In this document: positions 7,828-18,243 of the stretch, in pieces | Position numbering within the stretch: the stretch's first letter is position 1 | How the letters are laid out: each line of letters begins with the position of its first letter | NCBI RefSeq assembly: GCF_947495625.1 | Contig: NZ_CANLZW010000028.1 | Coordinates: 1-61,264 of the forward strand | DNA from: an uncultured Cocleimonas sp. | Lineage (GTDB): Bacteria; Pseudomonadota; Gammaproteobacteria; Thiotrichales; Thiotrichaceae | Length of the DNA: 61,264 bases | Reading direction: 5' to 3' | Position numbers and translations under genes: made by a program | Notes under the pieces: generated by a model | The model's input: only the letters and a program-made list of their open reading frames with translations | The model's database searches: none | What the model was told of the DNA's origin: nothing

Positions 7828-10512
7828 ATGAGTAGTGAAGATGTAACCGATTTAGATCCTCAGGAAACGAGTGAATGGCAAGAAGCCATTGACGTTGTTA
7901 TAGAAAGAGAAGGGCCCGAACGTGCTCGATATCTTTTAAATGAAGCAATAAATGCCGCTTTTGAAGCTGGTGTTGAACCACCCAAAAATAATACACCCTA
8001 TATAAATACAATTCGGCGTGATCAGCAGCCGGAATATCCTGGAGATTTAGAAACGGAGCGAAAGATTCTTCGTGCTCTTCGTTGGAATGCAACGGCTATG
8101 GTTGTTAAGGCTAATAGAAAACCAGCCGAACCTGGCGGACACATAGCGTCATATCAGTCTTCTGCAATCATGTATGAAGTGGGATATAACCATGTCTGGA
8201 AAGGGGCAAACCACCCCAGCGGTGGCGACATGTTGTTCATACAAGGTCACACTGCACCCGGTACGTATGCACGGGCGTATTTAGAAGGTCGTTTGACTGA
8301 TGAGCAACTGGATAACTTCAGAATAGAGGCGGGCGGCAAAGGTCTTTCTTCTTATCCGCATCCTTACTTGATGCCGGACTTCTGGCAGTTTTCTACGGTA
8401 TCCATGGGCCTTGGTCCAATCATGGCTATTTATCAAGCGCGATTCCTTAAATATCTACAACATAGAGGCCTATCTCCCAAAGCTGAAGAACTTTCGGAAC
8501 AACGTAAAGTCTGGGCATTTCTGGGTGATGGTGAGATGGATGAGCCTGAATCACAGGGTGCTATTTCTCTAGCTTATCGTGAAAAACTCGATAACCTTAT
8601 TTTCGTCGTTAATTGTAATCTTCAACGATTAGATGGTCCGGTACGAGGCAACGGAAAAATAGTACAAGAGTTAGAAGGTAACTTTAGAGGCGCTGGCTGG
8701 AATGTTATCAAAGTTCTATGGGGGTCTGCCTGGTATCCACTGATAAATGATCCTCAGCATGGTGACACCTTGAAAAGAGCATTGATGGAAACCGTTGACG
8801 GTGAATATCAAAACTTCAAAAATAAAGGGGGTGCTTATGTTCGTGAGCATCTGTTTGTGAAATATGGAATCGAAGAACTCGTCAACGATTGGACCGATGA
8901 TCAAATCTATCTTGATTTGCTTCGTGGTGGTCACGATCAGGAAAAAGTATTTGCTGCATATCACAGAGCGATAAATACACCAGATCGACCTACCGTGATA
9001 CTTATGCATACCGTAAAAGGGTATGGCATGGGTGAAGCGGGTGAGGGAATGAATATCAGTCACTCTCAGAAGAAGTTAAGTGCCAGCCAGCTTGGTAAAT
9101 TACGCGATAGATTTTCTATCCCTGTCTCTGATGAGCAGGTAGACGCGGCTGATTTCTACAAGCCAGCAGCTGACTCTCCTGAGATGATATATCTACATGA
9201 AAAACGTAAAGCCTTAGGAGGCTATTTACCAAGTAGATCACAAGAATATGAAACACTAAATATTCCGGATTTATCAATATTTGATGCACTGTTAAAAGAT
9301 ACAGGCGAACGTACCATGTCGACCACCATGGCAATGGTTAGGATTCTGGTTGCTATCGCACGTAATAAAGAGATTGGTCCTCGTTTAGTGCCGATTGTAC
9401 CGGATGAAGCGCGTACCTTTGGTATGGAAGGTATGTTCCGCCAAGTCGGTATTTATGCGCATGAAGGCCAGAAATATGTACCAATGGATTCTAAGGACAT
9501 CATGCCTTATAAAGAATCACAAAATGGTCAGATGTTACAAGAAGGCATCAACGAGGATGGCGCTATGTCCTCATGGATTGCGGCTTCAACGTCTTATGCT
9601 AATAATGATGTAATGACCATTCCGGTTTATATTTTCTATTCAATGTTCGGTTTCCAGCGTGTAGGTGATCTTGCCTGGGCTGCCGGTGATATGTTGGCAA
9701 GAGGATTCTTGATAGGAGCGACATCTGGGCGTACCACACTGAATGGTGAAGGTCTTCAGCACCAGGATGGACACAGTCAGTTATTTGCACAATTCATTCC
9801 AAACTGTATGTCATACGATCCTACATTTGCTTATGAGCTTGCGGTGATTTATCACGATGGTTTAAAGCGCATGTATCAGAACAATGAGAATGTTTATTAC
9901 TACATTACCACGCTAAATGAAAACTACAGCATGCCAGCAATGTCAAAAGGTGCGGAAGAAGGCATCATTAAAGGTATGTACCAATTCCAAAAAGCGAAGG
10001 GTAAAGCAAAACATACTGTTCAGTTATTAGGTTGTGGTTCAATCTTGCGTGAAGTTATTGCAGCAGCAGAGCTGTTGAAGAATGATTGGGATATTGCAGC
10101 TGATATCTGGTCTACACCAAGTCTTAATGAATTAACTCGCGACGGGCAAGATGTGCAGCGTTGGAATTTGTTACATCCGGATAAAAAACCGCGTAAGAGC
10201 TGGGTGGAAACCTGTTTAGATGGGACTAAAGGGCCTGTTATAGCCGCTACTGATTATATGAAAATGTATGCAGAGCAAATTCGCCCATTCATTGCTAATG
10301 ATTACCATGTACTTGGAACCGATGGCTTTGGTCGTTCTGATAGTCGCGAAGCATTGCGTGAGCACTTTGAGGTAGATAGTCGTTATGTGGCAATCACCGC
10401 GCTGAAAGCATTGGCTGATCAAAAGGCGAAAGGTATTACCAATAAAATAGTGTTAGAAGCTATCAAAAAATATGGCATCGATCCTGATAAAACTAATCCG
10501 CTACACGCATAA
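7828..10512 (+). CDS. aceE: Pyruvate dehydrogenase E1 component, homodimeric type
   Basis: An 894-residue thiamine-diphosphate enzyme that decarboxylates pyruvate and acetylates the lipoyl group of AceF. The length matches E. coli AceE (887). The TPP/Mg motif is seen in LGDGEMDEPESQGA...NCNLQRLDGPV. Other family blocks include HPYLMPDFWQFSTVSMGLGP, VKGYGMGEAGEGMNISHSQKK, VPIVPDEARTFGMEGMFRQ and GRTTLNGEGLQHQDGHS. GCAGGAG lies 9 bases ahead of the ATG. It is the first gene of aceE-aceF-lpd-lipA, with 15 bp to aceF. Confidence 0.97.
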   Translation: MSSEDVTDLDPQETSEWQEAIDVVIEREGPERARYLLNEAINAAFEAGVEPPKNNTPYINTIRRDQQPEYPGDLETERKILRALRWNATAMVVKANRKPAEPGGHIASYQSSAIMYEVGYNHVWKGANHPSGGDMLFIQGHTAPGTYARAYLEGRLTDEQLDNFRIEAGGKGLSSYPHPYLMPDFWQFSTVSMGLGPIMAIYQARFLKYLQHRGLSPKAEELSEQRKVWAFLGDGEMDEPESQGAISLAYREKLDNLIFVVNCNLQRLDGPVRGNGKIVQELEGNFRGAGWNVIKVLWGSAWYPLINDPQHGDTLKRALMETVDGEYQNFKNKGGAYVREHLFVKYGIEELVNDWTDDQIYLDLLRGGHDQEKVFAAYHRAINTPDRPTVILMHTVKGYGMGEAGEGMNISHSQKKLSASQLGKLRDRFSIPVSDEQVDAADFYKPAADSPEMIYLHEKRKALGGYLPSRSQEYETLNIPDLSIFDALLKDTGERTMSTTMAMVRILVAIARNKEIGPRLVPIVPDEARTFGMEGMFRQVGIYAHEGQKYVPMDSKDIMPYKESQNGQMLQEGINEDGAMSSWIAASTSYANNDVMTIPVYIFYSMFGFQRVGDLAWAAGDMLARGFLIGATSGRTTLNGEGLQHQDGHSQLFAQFIPNCMSYDPTFAYELAVIYHDGLKRMYQNNENVYYYITTLNENYSMPAMSKGAEEGIIKGMYQFQKAKGKAKHTVQLLGCGSILREVIAAAELLKNDWDIAADIWSTPSLNELTRDGQDVQRWNLLHPDKKPRKSWVETCLDGTKGPVIAATDYMKMYAEQIRPFIANDYHVLGTDGFGRSDSREALREHFEVDSRYVAITALKALADQKAKGITNKIVLEAIKKYGIDPDKTNPLHA

Positions 10513-10527
10513 TTCGGAGAAATAATA

Positions 10528-12162
10528 ATGAATAAAGAAATGTTAGTTCCTGATATCGGTGATTTCTCTGAAGTCGATGTCATTGAAGTTCTAGTAAACG
10601 TTGGCGATACCATCTCAATTGATGATGAGCTAATAACTCTGGAGTCTGATAAAGCCTCTATGGATATACCTGCTACCGCAGGTGGTGTAATCAAAGAAAT
10701 TAAAGTGGCTGTCGGTGATAAAGTGGCGGAAGGCAGTTTGATTTTGATTCTGGAATCTTCAGATGAATCAAGTGTTAATGTGGCTTCAGATCCTGCGCAA
10801 CCAAAAGTAAGTGGAAGTTCAGCAGCATCTAGTGCTGCGCCAAGTGCTGGTGGAAGCGGTTATGGTGGAGGAGGGCTGGAAGAAATTCTAGTGCCTGATA
10901 TTGGCGATTTTGACAGTGTCGATGTGATTGAAGTTTTGGTCTCTGAAGGTGATACCGTTCAAGAAGAAGACTCTCTGATCACCCTTGAATCTGATAAAGC
11001 TTCGATGGATATCCCTGCGCCAAAAGCGGGTGTGGTTAAACAATTAAAGATTGCAGTTGGCGATAAAGTTTCTCAAGGCAGTTTAATTATGCTGCTCGAA
11101 ACGAAAGGTGGCACTAAAGCCGCCGCAGATTCAAATCCAGTGCCTGATGCAAGCAGCAGTGGTGCAGCAAAAGCACCGGCACGAGTTCCTGCGGCTTCTA
11201 ATGTAAAAGATTCTGAAGCATTCCGCAGAGCTCACGCCAGTCCATCAATACGTCGCAAAGCGCGAGAACAAGGAATTGATCTAACACAGGTTACGGGCAC
11301 TGGTCGCCAAGGCAGAATTACAGAAGATGACCTCAAGAGCTTCAGTGCAAATGGTGGTCAACCGGCTGCTGCAGCTGCTTCAAGTTCACCAGGTGCCGCA
11401 CCTGCTAAAGCTGCTGGTGGAGAAATGGGTATTCCTCTGATTACTCAGCCAGACTGGTCTAAATTTGGTGAAATTGAAACGGTTCCAATGTCTCGCATTG
11501 GAAAGCTTTCTGCCAAGCATTTACATAAAGCCTGGTTGAATGTTCCGCAAGTGACGCATTTTGATGAAGCTGATATTACAGAGTTGGAAGCTTACCGTGG
11601 CACTATCAAAGGCAAAGCCAAAGAAATGGGCTTCAACTTCACGCCGCTTGTATTCATGTTGAAAGCGGTTGCGTCAGGTTTAAAAGAATTCCCTAAATTC
11701 AATTCAGCAATGGATGATGCGGGTGAGAATTTGATCATGCGCAAGTTCTACAACATCGGTGTTGCAGTCGATACGCCTGATGGATTAGTCGTTCCTGTGA
11801 TTAAAGATGTTGATCGCAAAGGCATGTTTGAACTGGCGCGCGAGCTGGGAGAAATCTCGGTTAAAGCACGTGATGGTAAATTGAAAGCGGCTGATATGTC
11901 AGGTGGTTGTTTCTCAATCTCTAGCCTAGGCGGTATCGGTGGAACGAATTTTACTCCAATCGTAAATGCGCCAGAGGTTGCGATACTTGGTATCACTCGA
12001 TCTCAGGAACGTTTGGTGCGTAAAGACGGTGAAATTGTTGATCGTTTAATTCAGCCGCTAGCTGTTTCATACGATCATAGAGTGATCGATGGGGCTTATG
12101 CGGCACGTTTCGCTAGTCACCTATCATTCGTATTGTCTGATGTTCGTAACTTAATGCTTTAA
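10528..12162 (+). CDS. aceF: Dihydrolipoyl acetyltransferase (PDH E2)
   Basis: A 544-residue core subunit of pyruvate dehydrogenase that transfers the acetyl group to CoA. Two N-terminal lipoyl domains carry the lipoylated lysine in ESDKASMD (K42 and K157). They are joined by Ala/Ser/Gly/Pro-rich linkers. A peripheral subunit-binding domain follows (HASPSIRRKAREQGIDLTQV), then the C-terminal catalytic domain with H517xxxD521G in YDHRVIDGAY. E. coli AceF has three lipoyl domains; two is common in other gammaproteobacteria and betaproteobacteria. TCGGAGAAATAATA precedes the ATG. It lies 14 bp before lpd. Confidence 0.97.
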   Translation: MNKEMLVPDIGDFSEVDVIEVLVNVGDTISIDDELITLESDKASMDIPATAGGVIKEIKVAVGDKVAEGSLILILESSDESSVNVASDPAQPKVSGSSAASSAAPSAGGSGYGGGGLEEILVPDIGDFDSVDVIEVLVSEGDTVQEEDSLITLESDKASMDIPAPKAGVVKQLKIAVGDKVSQGSLIMLLETKGGTKAAADSNPVPDASSSGAAKAPARVPAASNVKDSEAFRRAHASPSIRRKAREQGIDLTQVTGTGRQGRITEDDLKSFSANGGQPAAAAASSSPGAAPAKAAGGEMGIPLITQPDWSKFGEIETVPMSRIGKLSAKHLHKAWLNVPQVTHFDEADITELEAYRGTIKGKAKEMGFNFTPLVFMLKAVASGLKEFPKFNSAMDDAGENLIMRKFYNIGVAVDTPDGLVVPVIKDVDRKGMFELARELGEISVKARDGKLKAADMSGGCFSISSLGGIGGTNFTPIVNAPEVAILGITRSQERLVRKDGEIVDRLIQPLAVSYDHRVIDGAYAARFASHLSFVLSDVRNLML

Positions 12163-12176
12163 ACAGGGAGTTTTAA

Positions 12177-13961
12177 ATGAGTAATGTAATTGAAATAAAA
12201 GTCCCTGATATCGGCGACTTTGATGAAGTAGATGTGATTGAAGTTTTGGTAGGGCCTGGAGATGTTGTCGCTGAAGAAGATGCATTGTTAACGTTAGAGT
12301 CTGACAAAGCCTCAATGGATGTGCCATCTTCGCATGCCGGTACGATCAAAGAGATGAAGTTAAAGGTTGGCGATAAAGCCGGCGAAGGTTCTGTAGTTTG
12401 TCTTATGGAAGTAGAAGAAGGGGCGGCGGCAGCTGAACCAGAATCTGCTCCAGCCCCTGCAAAAGATGCTTCGACACAACAAGCGGCACCAGCGCCTGCA
12501 TCTGTTAGCGCACCAAGCGCTTCCAGTCATTCAGGTGGTGCAGATGTAACGTGTGAAATGTTGGTATTGGGTGCAGGTCCAGGTGGTTACACCGCGGCTT
12601 TCCGTGCTGCAGATTTAGGTATGCAAACAGTGTTAATCGAGCGCTGGTCAACATTGGGCGGTGTCTGTCTGAATGTAGGGTGTATTCCTTCTAAAGCATT
12701 GTTGCATGCAGCCAAAGTACTCGATGAGTCTGAAGAGGTTAATGAGATCGGTATTGATTTCAAAAAGCCTAAAGTCGATATCGATAAACTACGTACCTGG
12801 AAAGAGAAAATCGTCGGACGTTTAACGGGCGGCCTTAGTGGTTTAGCCAAGCAACGTAAAGTACAGGTTGTAAGCGGGGTAGGTAAATTCCTCGATCCGA
12901 ATCATGTAGAAGTCACTGCTGAAGACGGTAAAAAGACTGTCGTTAAATTCGATAAAGCCGTTATCGCGGCAGGTTCTGAGGCGGTTCATTTACCGTTTAT
13001 TCCAGAAGATCCGCGTGTCATTGATTCAACGGGTGCACTGGAACTTGCTGATGTACCAAAGCGTATGTTGGTTATTGGTGGCGGAATTATTGGTCTTGAA
13101 ATGGCGACGGTTTATTCAGCATTAGGCTCAAAGATAACCGTTGTTGAAATGCTACCAAATCTGGTTGCAGGTGCTGATAAAGATATCGTTAAGCCCTATA
13201 GCAATCGCATCAAAAAGAAATATGAAGCCATTTTGATGGAAACCCGAGTGACTGCTGTTGAAGCAACTAAGTCAGGCATGAAAGTGACTTTTGAAGGCAA
13301 GCAAGCACCTGAGAAACCTCAAGTTTATGATCGTGTTCTAGTAGCTGTGGGTCGTACACCTAATGGAAAATTAATTGGTGCTGAGAACGCGGGTGTTGCT
13401 GTCGATAAAAGTGGCTTTGTTCAAGTGGTCGATAGTCAGATGCGCACCACTCAGCCGCATATTTTTGCAATTGGAGATATTATTGGTCAGCCTATGCTCG
13501 CGCATAAAGCGGTTCATGAAGGCAAGACAGCAGCAGAAGCCGCATCAGGTTTGCCGAGTCATTTCGATGCCAGAGTTATTCCATCGGTTGCTTACACTGA
13601 TCCAGAAATTGCGTGGGTAGGTGTTACTGAAGAAGAAGCGAAAGCACAAGGTCTCAAATACGGTAAAGGCGTTTTCCCATGGGCGGCCAGTGGTCGTGCA
13701 TTATCAATGGGGCGTGAAGAAGGCATGACTAAACTTATTTTTGATGAAAAGAATGAGCGAGTTATAGGTGCTGGAATTGTTGGGATTAATGCAGGTGAAT
13801 TAATTGCAGAAGTAGCGCATGCGATAGAAATGGGTTCAAATGCAGCGGATATCGGTTTGACTGTGCATCCGCATCCGACCTTATCTGAGACTGTGGCTAT
13901 GGCGGCGGAAATGTTTGAAGGGACGATTACAGACCTTTACGCGCCAAAAAAGAAGAAGTAA
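12177..13961 (+). CDS. lpd: Dihydrolipoyl dehydrogenase with N-terminal lipoyl domain (PDH E3)
   Basis: A 594-residue FAD flavoprotein that reoxidises dihydrolipoamide with NAD+. Residues 1-80 form an extra lipoyl domain with lysine K44 (ESDKASMD), absent from E. coli Lpd (474 residues) but known in Neisseria and other proteobacteria. After an Ala/Pro linker come the FAD motif [15 protein letters not shown], the redox-active pair in [18 protein letters not shown], the NAD-binding [19 protein letters not shown] and the C-terminal HPHPTLSE containing the catalytic histidine. GGGAG precedes the start. It is co-transcribed with aceEF. Confidence 0.97.
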   Translation: MSNVIEIKVPDIGDFDEVDVIEVLVGPGDVVAEEDALLTLESDKASMDVPSSHAGTIKEMKLKVGDKAGEGSVVCLMEVEEGAAAAEPESAPAPAKDASTQQAAPAPASVSAPSASSHSGGADVTCEMLVLGAGPGGYTAAFRAADLGMQTVLIERWSTLGGVCLNVGCIPSKALLHAAKVLDESEEVNEIGIDFKKPKVDIDKLRTWKEKIVGRLTGGLSGLAKQRKVQVVSGVGKFLDPNHVEVTAEDGKKTVVKFDKAVIAAGSEAVHLPFIPEDPRVIDSTGALELADVPKRMLVIGGGIIGLEMATVYSALGSKITVVEMLPNLVAGADKDIVKPYSNRIKKKYEAILMETRVTAVEATKSGMKVTFEGKQAPEKPQVYDRVLVAVGRTPNGKLIGAENAGVAVDKSGFVQVVDSQMRTTQPHIFAIGDIIGQPMLAHKAVHEGKTAAEAASGLPSHFDARVIPSVAYTDPEIAWVGVTEEEAKAQGLKYGKGVFPWAASGRALSMGREEGMTKLIFDEKNERVIGAGIVGINAGELIAEVAHAIEMGSNAADIGLTVHPHPTLSETVAMAAEMFEGTITDLYAPKKKK

Positions 13962-13968
13962 TAAGATT

Positions 13969-14931
13969 ATGTCATATACAAAACCAGAACCTGGAGTTCC
14001 ATTACGGCGGGCAGATAAAGTTGCCCGCATTCCAATTAAAGTAGTTCCCAAAGATGAGCCGTTGAAGAAACCTGCGTGGTTGAAAATTAAATTGCCATCG
14101 GCATCTCAAGCGGCACATATACGAGGAATGTTGCGCAATAAAAAACTGTATACGGTGTGTGAAGAAGCTTCTTGTCCTAATCTGCCGGAATGTTTTGGTA
14201 ATGGTACGGCAACCTTTATGATTCTGGGTCAGGTGTGCACGCGCCGTTGTCCATTTTGCGAAGTAGGGCATGGGCGTCCACTGGCAGTTGATGAAGATGA
14301 GCCGCGTCACTTAGCGGAAGCGATTCAGCAAATGGGTCTCAAGTATGTGGTAATCACTTCGGTAGATCGCGATGATTTAAGAGATGGTGGTGCTAAACAT
14401 TTTGCCGATTGTGTTCGCGCAGCGCGTGAAGCCCAGCCGGGTATTAGTGTTGAAGTGCTTACGCCGGATTTCAGAGGACGAATGGATATTGCGATTGCAG
14501 AAATGTCCGTAGAGGCGCCTGATGTATTCAACCATAATATCGAAACCGTACCAAGACTGTATAAACAAGCCCGACCTGGTGCTGATTATCAGTGGTCTCT
14601 GGATTTACTCAAAAAGTTCGGAGAACGTCATCAAAACATCCCAACTAAGTCTGGATTAATGGTGGGTTTGGGTGAGACCATGGACGAGATAAAACAAACG
14701 GCGAAGGATTTGTATGATCACGGTTGCCGAATGCTTACAGTGGGTCAATACCTTGCGCCTTCTGATTCTCATCTACCCGTAGAGCGTTATTATTCGCCGG
14801 ATGAGTTTGAAGAAATAAGAATCTATGCGGAAGACTTAGGGTTTAAGCACGTTGCAAGTGGTCCATTGGTGCGTTCTTCTTACCACGCGGATCTGCAAGC
14901 AAAAACAGTGATTGGCAATACTGGTACTTAA
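13969..14931 (+). CDS. lipA: Lipoyl synthase
   Basis: A 320-residue radical SAM enzyme inserting two sulfurs into octanoyl-protein to make lipoyl groups, here those of AceF and Lpd. The auxiliary-cluster cysteines are in [12 protein letters not shown] and the radical SAM CX3CX2C is CTRRCPFC. The C-terminal RSSYHAD carries the conserved serine that ligates the auxiliary cluster. I place the start at the ATG 7 bp after the lpd stop; an upstream frame would overlap lpd by 47 bp without support. Cofactor synthesis sits in the same operon as the proteins it modifies. Confidence 0.95.
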   Translation: MSYTKPEPGVPLRRADKVARIPIKVVPKDEPLKKPAWLKIKLPSASQAAHIRGMLRNKKLYTVCEEASCPNLPECFGNGTATFMILGQVCTRRCPFCEVGHGRPLAVDEDEPRHLAEAIQQMGLKYVVITSVDRDDLRDGGAKHFADCVRAAREAQPGISVEVLTPDFRGRMDIAIAEMSVEAPDVFNHNIETVPRLYKQARPGADYQWSLDLLKKFGERHQNIPTKSGLMVGLGETMDEIKQTAKDLYDHGCRMLTVGQYLAPSDSHLPVERYYSPDEFEEIRIYAEDLGFKHVASGPLVRSSYHADLQAKTVIGNTGT

Positions 14932-14938
14932 GAACACC

Positions 14939-14967
14939 AAAAAAGTGCCTCAAAGTAGGGGGGTGAC
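14939..14967 (+). repeat. G-rich dispersed repeat, short form (copy 5)
   Basis: AAAAAAGTGCC followed by TCAAAGTAGGGGGGTGAC, between the convergent ends of lipA and the HTH gene. GGTACTT at the lipA stop can pair with AAGTGCC (one wobble), and GGGTGAC can pair with a later GTCATCTCCC, so this copy could fold as a double hairpin and act as a bidirectional terminator. Confidence 0.85.
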
Positions 14968-14991
14968 CTATAAAGTCATCTCCCTAGTTGT

Positions 14992-15909
14992 TTAATCATC
15001 TCCCCAAACCAATTCACCACAGGACGTTAAATCGTATCCTGTTAGTGCCTCGGCCATCTGTTGGCTAGGTAATGATTTCAATTCATTGATAAATTCTTGA
15101 AACAAATGCCTGAACCAGATATTTCTGGGGAGCGCTAAATCAAAAGATTCCCAACCTAAACTAATAAAACCTAAACCGAACTCTGTCGCTACCGAGCGTG
15201 CTCCAGGTGCGATGTCTGCCATATCCATCGCAATTGCGGCTGCGGCTTCGCGTTCTGAATTGGCTTCTACTTCACAATTTAGAAGATCAGTGGTTTTGTG
15301 ATAATGGCTGAGAATTTCCAGTAAGAAACGTTGTGCACCTGAGCCTTTCTGACGCATTGCCCAGCGATATTGAGTGTCAAAAAATGCATCAGGGCTTTCA
15401 GATAACTGTAAAAGTTTAGGGCTGACTATTAGGCCTTGTTCACGCTGAAAGGCTCTAATCAATACCCAGTTTTTGTATTGTGTGTGCTGTTGTAAAAGTG
15501 CAGGGTGGCGCATTCTGCTTTCTGCAGTTGGGCCCCAATGCATACCGCAAACGTCAATACGTTGAGATTGTAAGAGTTTTAATCCGATGCCTGTTCCAGT
15601 CGGTGAATAACTAACGAGAGCGTGCGAACCCATTTGTGCGGCATAGTTATTAACTACGCGATACAGTAATGGATCATCGCTGCCAGCGATTATGAGTCTA
15701 TCTTTTAATAGTCCGCTGTGTGATGAATCAAGCATCCAGCGATCGATAAGCTCTCTGGGAAACATCCATTTTCCGGTTACTTTAGTAGCTGGAATATGAC
15801 CCTCATTAGCAAGTGAATAAACCTTCTTCTCGTTTAATTGCAGATATTCTGCAACCTGTTTCACGCTAAGAAATGGGGTGTTGCTATCGAAAGTAACTGG
15901 TTTGCTCAT
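14992..15909 (-). CDS. HTH (excisionase-type) / periplasmic-binding-like domain regulator
   Basis: A 305-residue cytoplasmic protein. Residues about 12-60 are a MerR/excisionase-like winged helix (FLSVKQVAEYLQLNEKKVYSLANEGHIPATKVTGKWMFPRELIDRWM). The remainder resembles the PBP-like domain related to molybdate- or tungstate-binding proteins (LIIAGSDDPLL, YSPTGTGIGLKLLQSQRIDVCGMHWG, RQKGSGAQRFL, AAAAIAMDMADIAPGARSVA). It begins directly after the fdhD stop codon with no gap, so it is the third gene of a moaA-fdhD operon. The likely role is a Mo/W- or cofactor-responsive regulator of the surrounding locus; the ligand is inferred from context only. Confidence 0.75.
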   Translation of the reverse strand: MSKPVTFDSNTPFLSVKQVAEYLQLNEKKVYSLANEGHIPATKVTGKWMFPRELIDRWMLDSSHSGLLKDRLIIAGSDDPLLYRVVNNYAAQMGSHALVSYSPTGTGIGLKLLQSQRIDVCGMHWGPTAESRMRHPALLQQHTQYKNWVLIRAFQREQGLIVSPKLLQLSESPDAFFDTQYRWAMRQKGSGAQRFLLEILSHYHKTTDLLNCEVEANSEREAAAAIAMDMADIAPGARSVATEFGLGFISLGWESFDLALPRNIWFRHLFQEFINELKSLPSQQMAEALTGYDLTSCGELVWGDD

Positions 15910-16815
15910 TTAGTTCTTTTTAGTTTTAGATGTTATTGATGTCGGAATAGCGTCAAATTCTATATTTTCAGCGCCGTTATAAACCAGAAAATGCTTACCC
16001 TTTGCGCGAGAAATTAGAACTACGCCGAGTTGTTTTGCGATTTCATAGCCCATTTGCGTAGCGCCAGAACGAGACAGTAAAACAGGGATGCCCATTTGTG
16101 CGACTTTGATTACCATTTCAGAAGTAAGTCTTCCAGTGGTGTAGAAGATTTTATCTTCACCCGTAATATCGTGAAGCCACATGTATCCAGCTATTGCATC
16201 TACCGCATTGTGACGTCCAACATCTTCGACAAAGCGTTGATTTTCGGTATCTCGACACAAAGCACAGCCATGTACAGCGCCGGCTTTTTTGTAAATTTCG
16301 TTATGCTTATTTAGCGTTGCGAGTAGCTCGTAGATTTTTGATTGGAGTAGAGATACTTTGGGTAATTCTATCTGGCTAAGGCCATCCATCATGTCGCCGT
16401 ATACCGTGCCTTGTCCGCAACCTGTGGTTACTGTTTTTTTGCTGAGTTTCTCATCAATGCCGTCTAAAACTTCGTGGGTTGTTACAGCAACGGATTCGGT
16501 TTCCCAATCAACTTGAATCGCGCGTATGTCGCTGGCATTTTTTACCAGACGTTGATTGCGCAACCAGCCAAGCACTAATAATTCAGGCTGAGTGCCCAGT
16601 GTCATTAAGGTAACGATTTCACGTTTATTGAGGTAGATAGTTAGGGCGCGTTCGGCGGCGATGTGTCCATCGATTGTTTCGCCGAATTCATTGATACCAC
16701 TTACAGCGAATGCCGCACCGAGTCCTTCGTCCGTGAGTTCAGGTTTTCGTGTAGAAGTGCTGAGTGTGGATTCGATCTCTGATTTAGGAGTCAAGGTGTT
16801 AACCTCCCGTGGCAC
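15910..16815 (-). CDS. fdhD: Formate dehydrogenase sulfurtransferase FdhD
   Basis: A 301-residue protein of the FdhD family, which moves sulfur from IscS to the molybdenum/tungsten bis-MGD cofactor before it enters formate dehydrogenase. The essential CxxC is seen in VHGCALCRD, followed by the family blocks VEDVGRHNAVDAIAGY, TTGRLTSEMV and LLSRSGATQMGYEIA. The start overlaps the end of moaA by 17 bp, and the HTH gene follows with no gap, so the three are translationally coupled. Its target is almost certainly the fdhA product encoded on the opposite strand. Confidence 0.94.
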   Translation of the reverse strand: MPREVNTLTPKSEIESTLSTSTRKPELTDEGLGAAFAVSGINEFGETIDGHIAAERALTIYLNKREIVTLMTLGTQPELLVLGWLRNQRLVKNASDIRAIQVDWETESVAVTTHEVLDGIDEKLSKKTVTTGCGQGTVYGDMMDGLSQIELPKVSLLQSKIYELLATLNKHNEIYKKAGAVHGCALCRDTENQRFVEDVGRHNAVDAIAGYMWLHDITGEDKIFYTTGRLTSEMVIKVAQMGIPVLLSRSGATQMGYEIAKQLGVVLISRAKGKHFLVYNGAENIEFDAIPTSITSKTKKN

Positions 16816-17842
16816 TCATGTGACGCATAATAATAGGCTGTCCATTAAGATTGAAATCATGCCCTTTCGGTTTTAATTGCATCGACTCTATTATAGCGGC
16901 ACGTAACGCATCATCATCGCTAGGGTTTGCTCTAACGATTTTGCGTAAGTCCATTGAATGTTCCTGACCAAGGCACAGTAAAAGCATGCCTTCAGCAGTG
17001 ACACGTACACGGTTACAATCTTCACAGAAATTATGGCTGTGTGGAGAAATAAACCCAATGCGGCTTTCAGAGTCATTGAAACGGAAATATTTTGCAGGGC
17101 CGCCAGTGGTTTCTTCAGTCGCTGTTAGCTCGTATGTTTCTTGTAGCTTACTGAGTATTTTGTCACTAGAGTAATAAGTATCAGCACGATCGTGATCGCC
17201 AATTTCACCTAATGGCATTTCCTCAATAAAGCTGATGTCCATACCGCGACCACGAACAAATTCTACCAGCGCATTAATCTCATCATCGTTGTAATCTTTC
17301 ATGATGACGCTGTTGAGTTTTACTTTTTGGAAGCCGACTTTTAATGCTGCATCAATACCAGACATGGTTTTTTCAAGCTTGCCGATGCGTGTGATTTTTT
17401 TGAAGCGCGCTTCATCTAGGGTATCAAGACTTACATTGATTCGAGTGACGCCAGCATCTTTCAATGGCTGTGCGTATTTTTCGAGTAGGGTGGCATTAGT
17501 CGTAATAGTGAGATCATTCAGGCCATCTAATTGTCCCAATGATTCAAATACACTGATAATGTTTCGACGTGTCAGTGGTTCGCCACCAGAAATACGAATT
17601 TTATTTACACCTAATTCAACAAAGGCTTTGCCAATACGACTCATTTCTTCAAGTGTGAGTAGTTGTTCGCGAGGCACAAATGTCATGTCTTCAGACATAC
17701 AGTAAACACATCGAAGATCACATCGGTCAGTGACAGATAGACGCACATAAGTCACCTGTCGGCCAAATCGGTCAACGAGTTGTGGCTTTGTATTTGCCGG
17801 GTCTTGTTTCTCTATCGAATTTTGCTCAGATTTATCAGTCAT
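16799..17842 (-). CDS. moaA: GTP 3',8-cyclase (molybdenum cofactor synthesis)
   Basis: A 347-residue radical SAM enzyme that performs the first step of molybdopterin synthesis with MoaC. The N-terminal cluster motif is C41DLRC45VYC48. The second cluster cysteines are in the C-terminal NFCEDCNRVRVTAEGMLLLC. The conserved Gly-Gly C terminus (MSATGG) is intact. KIRISGGEPLTRRN is the SAM-binding region. It is the first gene of a moaA-fdhD-HTH unit. A TGGTAC-N5-TTGCT sequence about 140 bp upstream fits a sigma-54 promoter. No moaB, C, D or E is in the window, so this may be a dedicated extra copy. Confidence 0.95.
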   Translation of the reverse strand: MTDKSEQNSIEKQDPANTKPQLVDRFGRQVTYVRLSVTDRCDLRCVYCMSEDMTFVPREQLLTLEEMSRIGKAFVELGVNKIRISGGEPLTRRNIISVFESLGQLDGLNDLTITTNATLLEKYAQPLKDAGVTRINVSLDTLDEARFKKITRIGKLEKTMSGIDAALKVGFQKVKLNSVIMKDYNDDEINALVEFVRGRGMDISFIEEMPLGEIGDHDRADTYYSSDKILSKLQETYELTATEETTGGPAKYFRFNDSESRIGFISPHSHNFCEDCNRVRVTAEGMLLLCLGQEHSMDLRKIVRANPSDDDALRAAIIESMQLKPKGHDFNLNGQPIIMRHMSATGG

Positions 17843-17980
17843 TGTGGCCTGTGGTATTTTTTACGCATCCTGTTTTTAAGTGTGTCAGTTTTAAAGTTAG
17901 GATTTCGCGTAATTAGCGGGAAATATAATGTAACTATAGCGTATAGATCGTCTTTTAGCATCTTAGCTATAGTAATCCAA

Positions 17981-17996
17981 AGCAATTTTTGTACCA
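17981..17996 (-). promoter_or_regulatory. Putative sigma-54 promoter for moaA-fdhD-HTH
   Basis: On the minus strand TGGTAC-AAAAA-TTGCT, one base off the consensus TGGCAC-N5-TTGCW, with GG and GC at the canonical spacing. It would leave a leader of about 125-130 nt before moaA. No clear Moco riboswitch is recognised in that leader. Confidence 0.6.
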
Positions 17997-18243
17997 CTTT
18001 ATTTAGAGTTAGCCTAATCGAGACCTAAGTCATGTTTTATTTGATTTTTTGGTGTTTAATGTCCTTAAATGTTATGGCTAATGGTACAAATTATACCGTT
18101 GTTATTTTATCGAATTGTTATTAGGGTTAGCGTTCTTGAGAGATGAGTGCTGGTAATAAAAAGTATCAGTGAAAAGATCTTTTGTCTTATATCGTTTACC
18201 TAGCTTTAATGGTATTTGGGTAAGAAGCTGTAAAGTCGGATTT

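Noticed and set aside
17843-17996. Moco riboswitch or ModE site upstream of moaA
   Set aside because: CGCTATAGTTACATTATA has a ModE-like left half but no matching right half, and I cannot form the Moco riboswitch core. Left unannotated.
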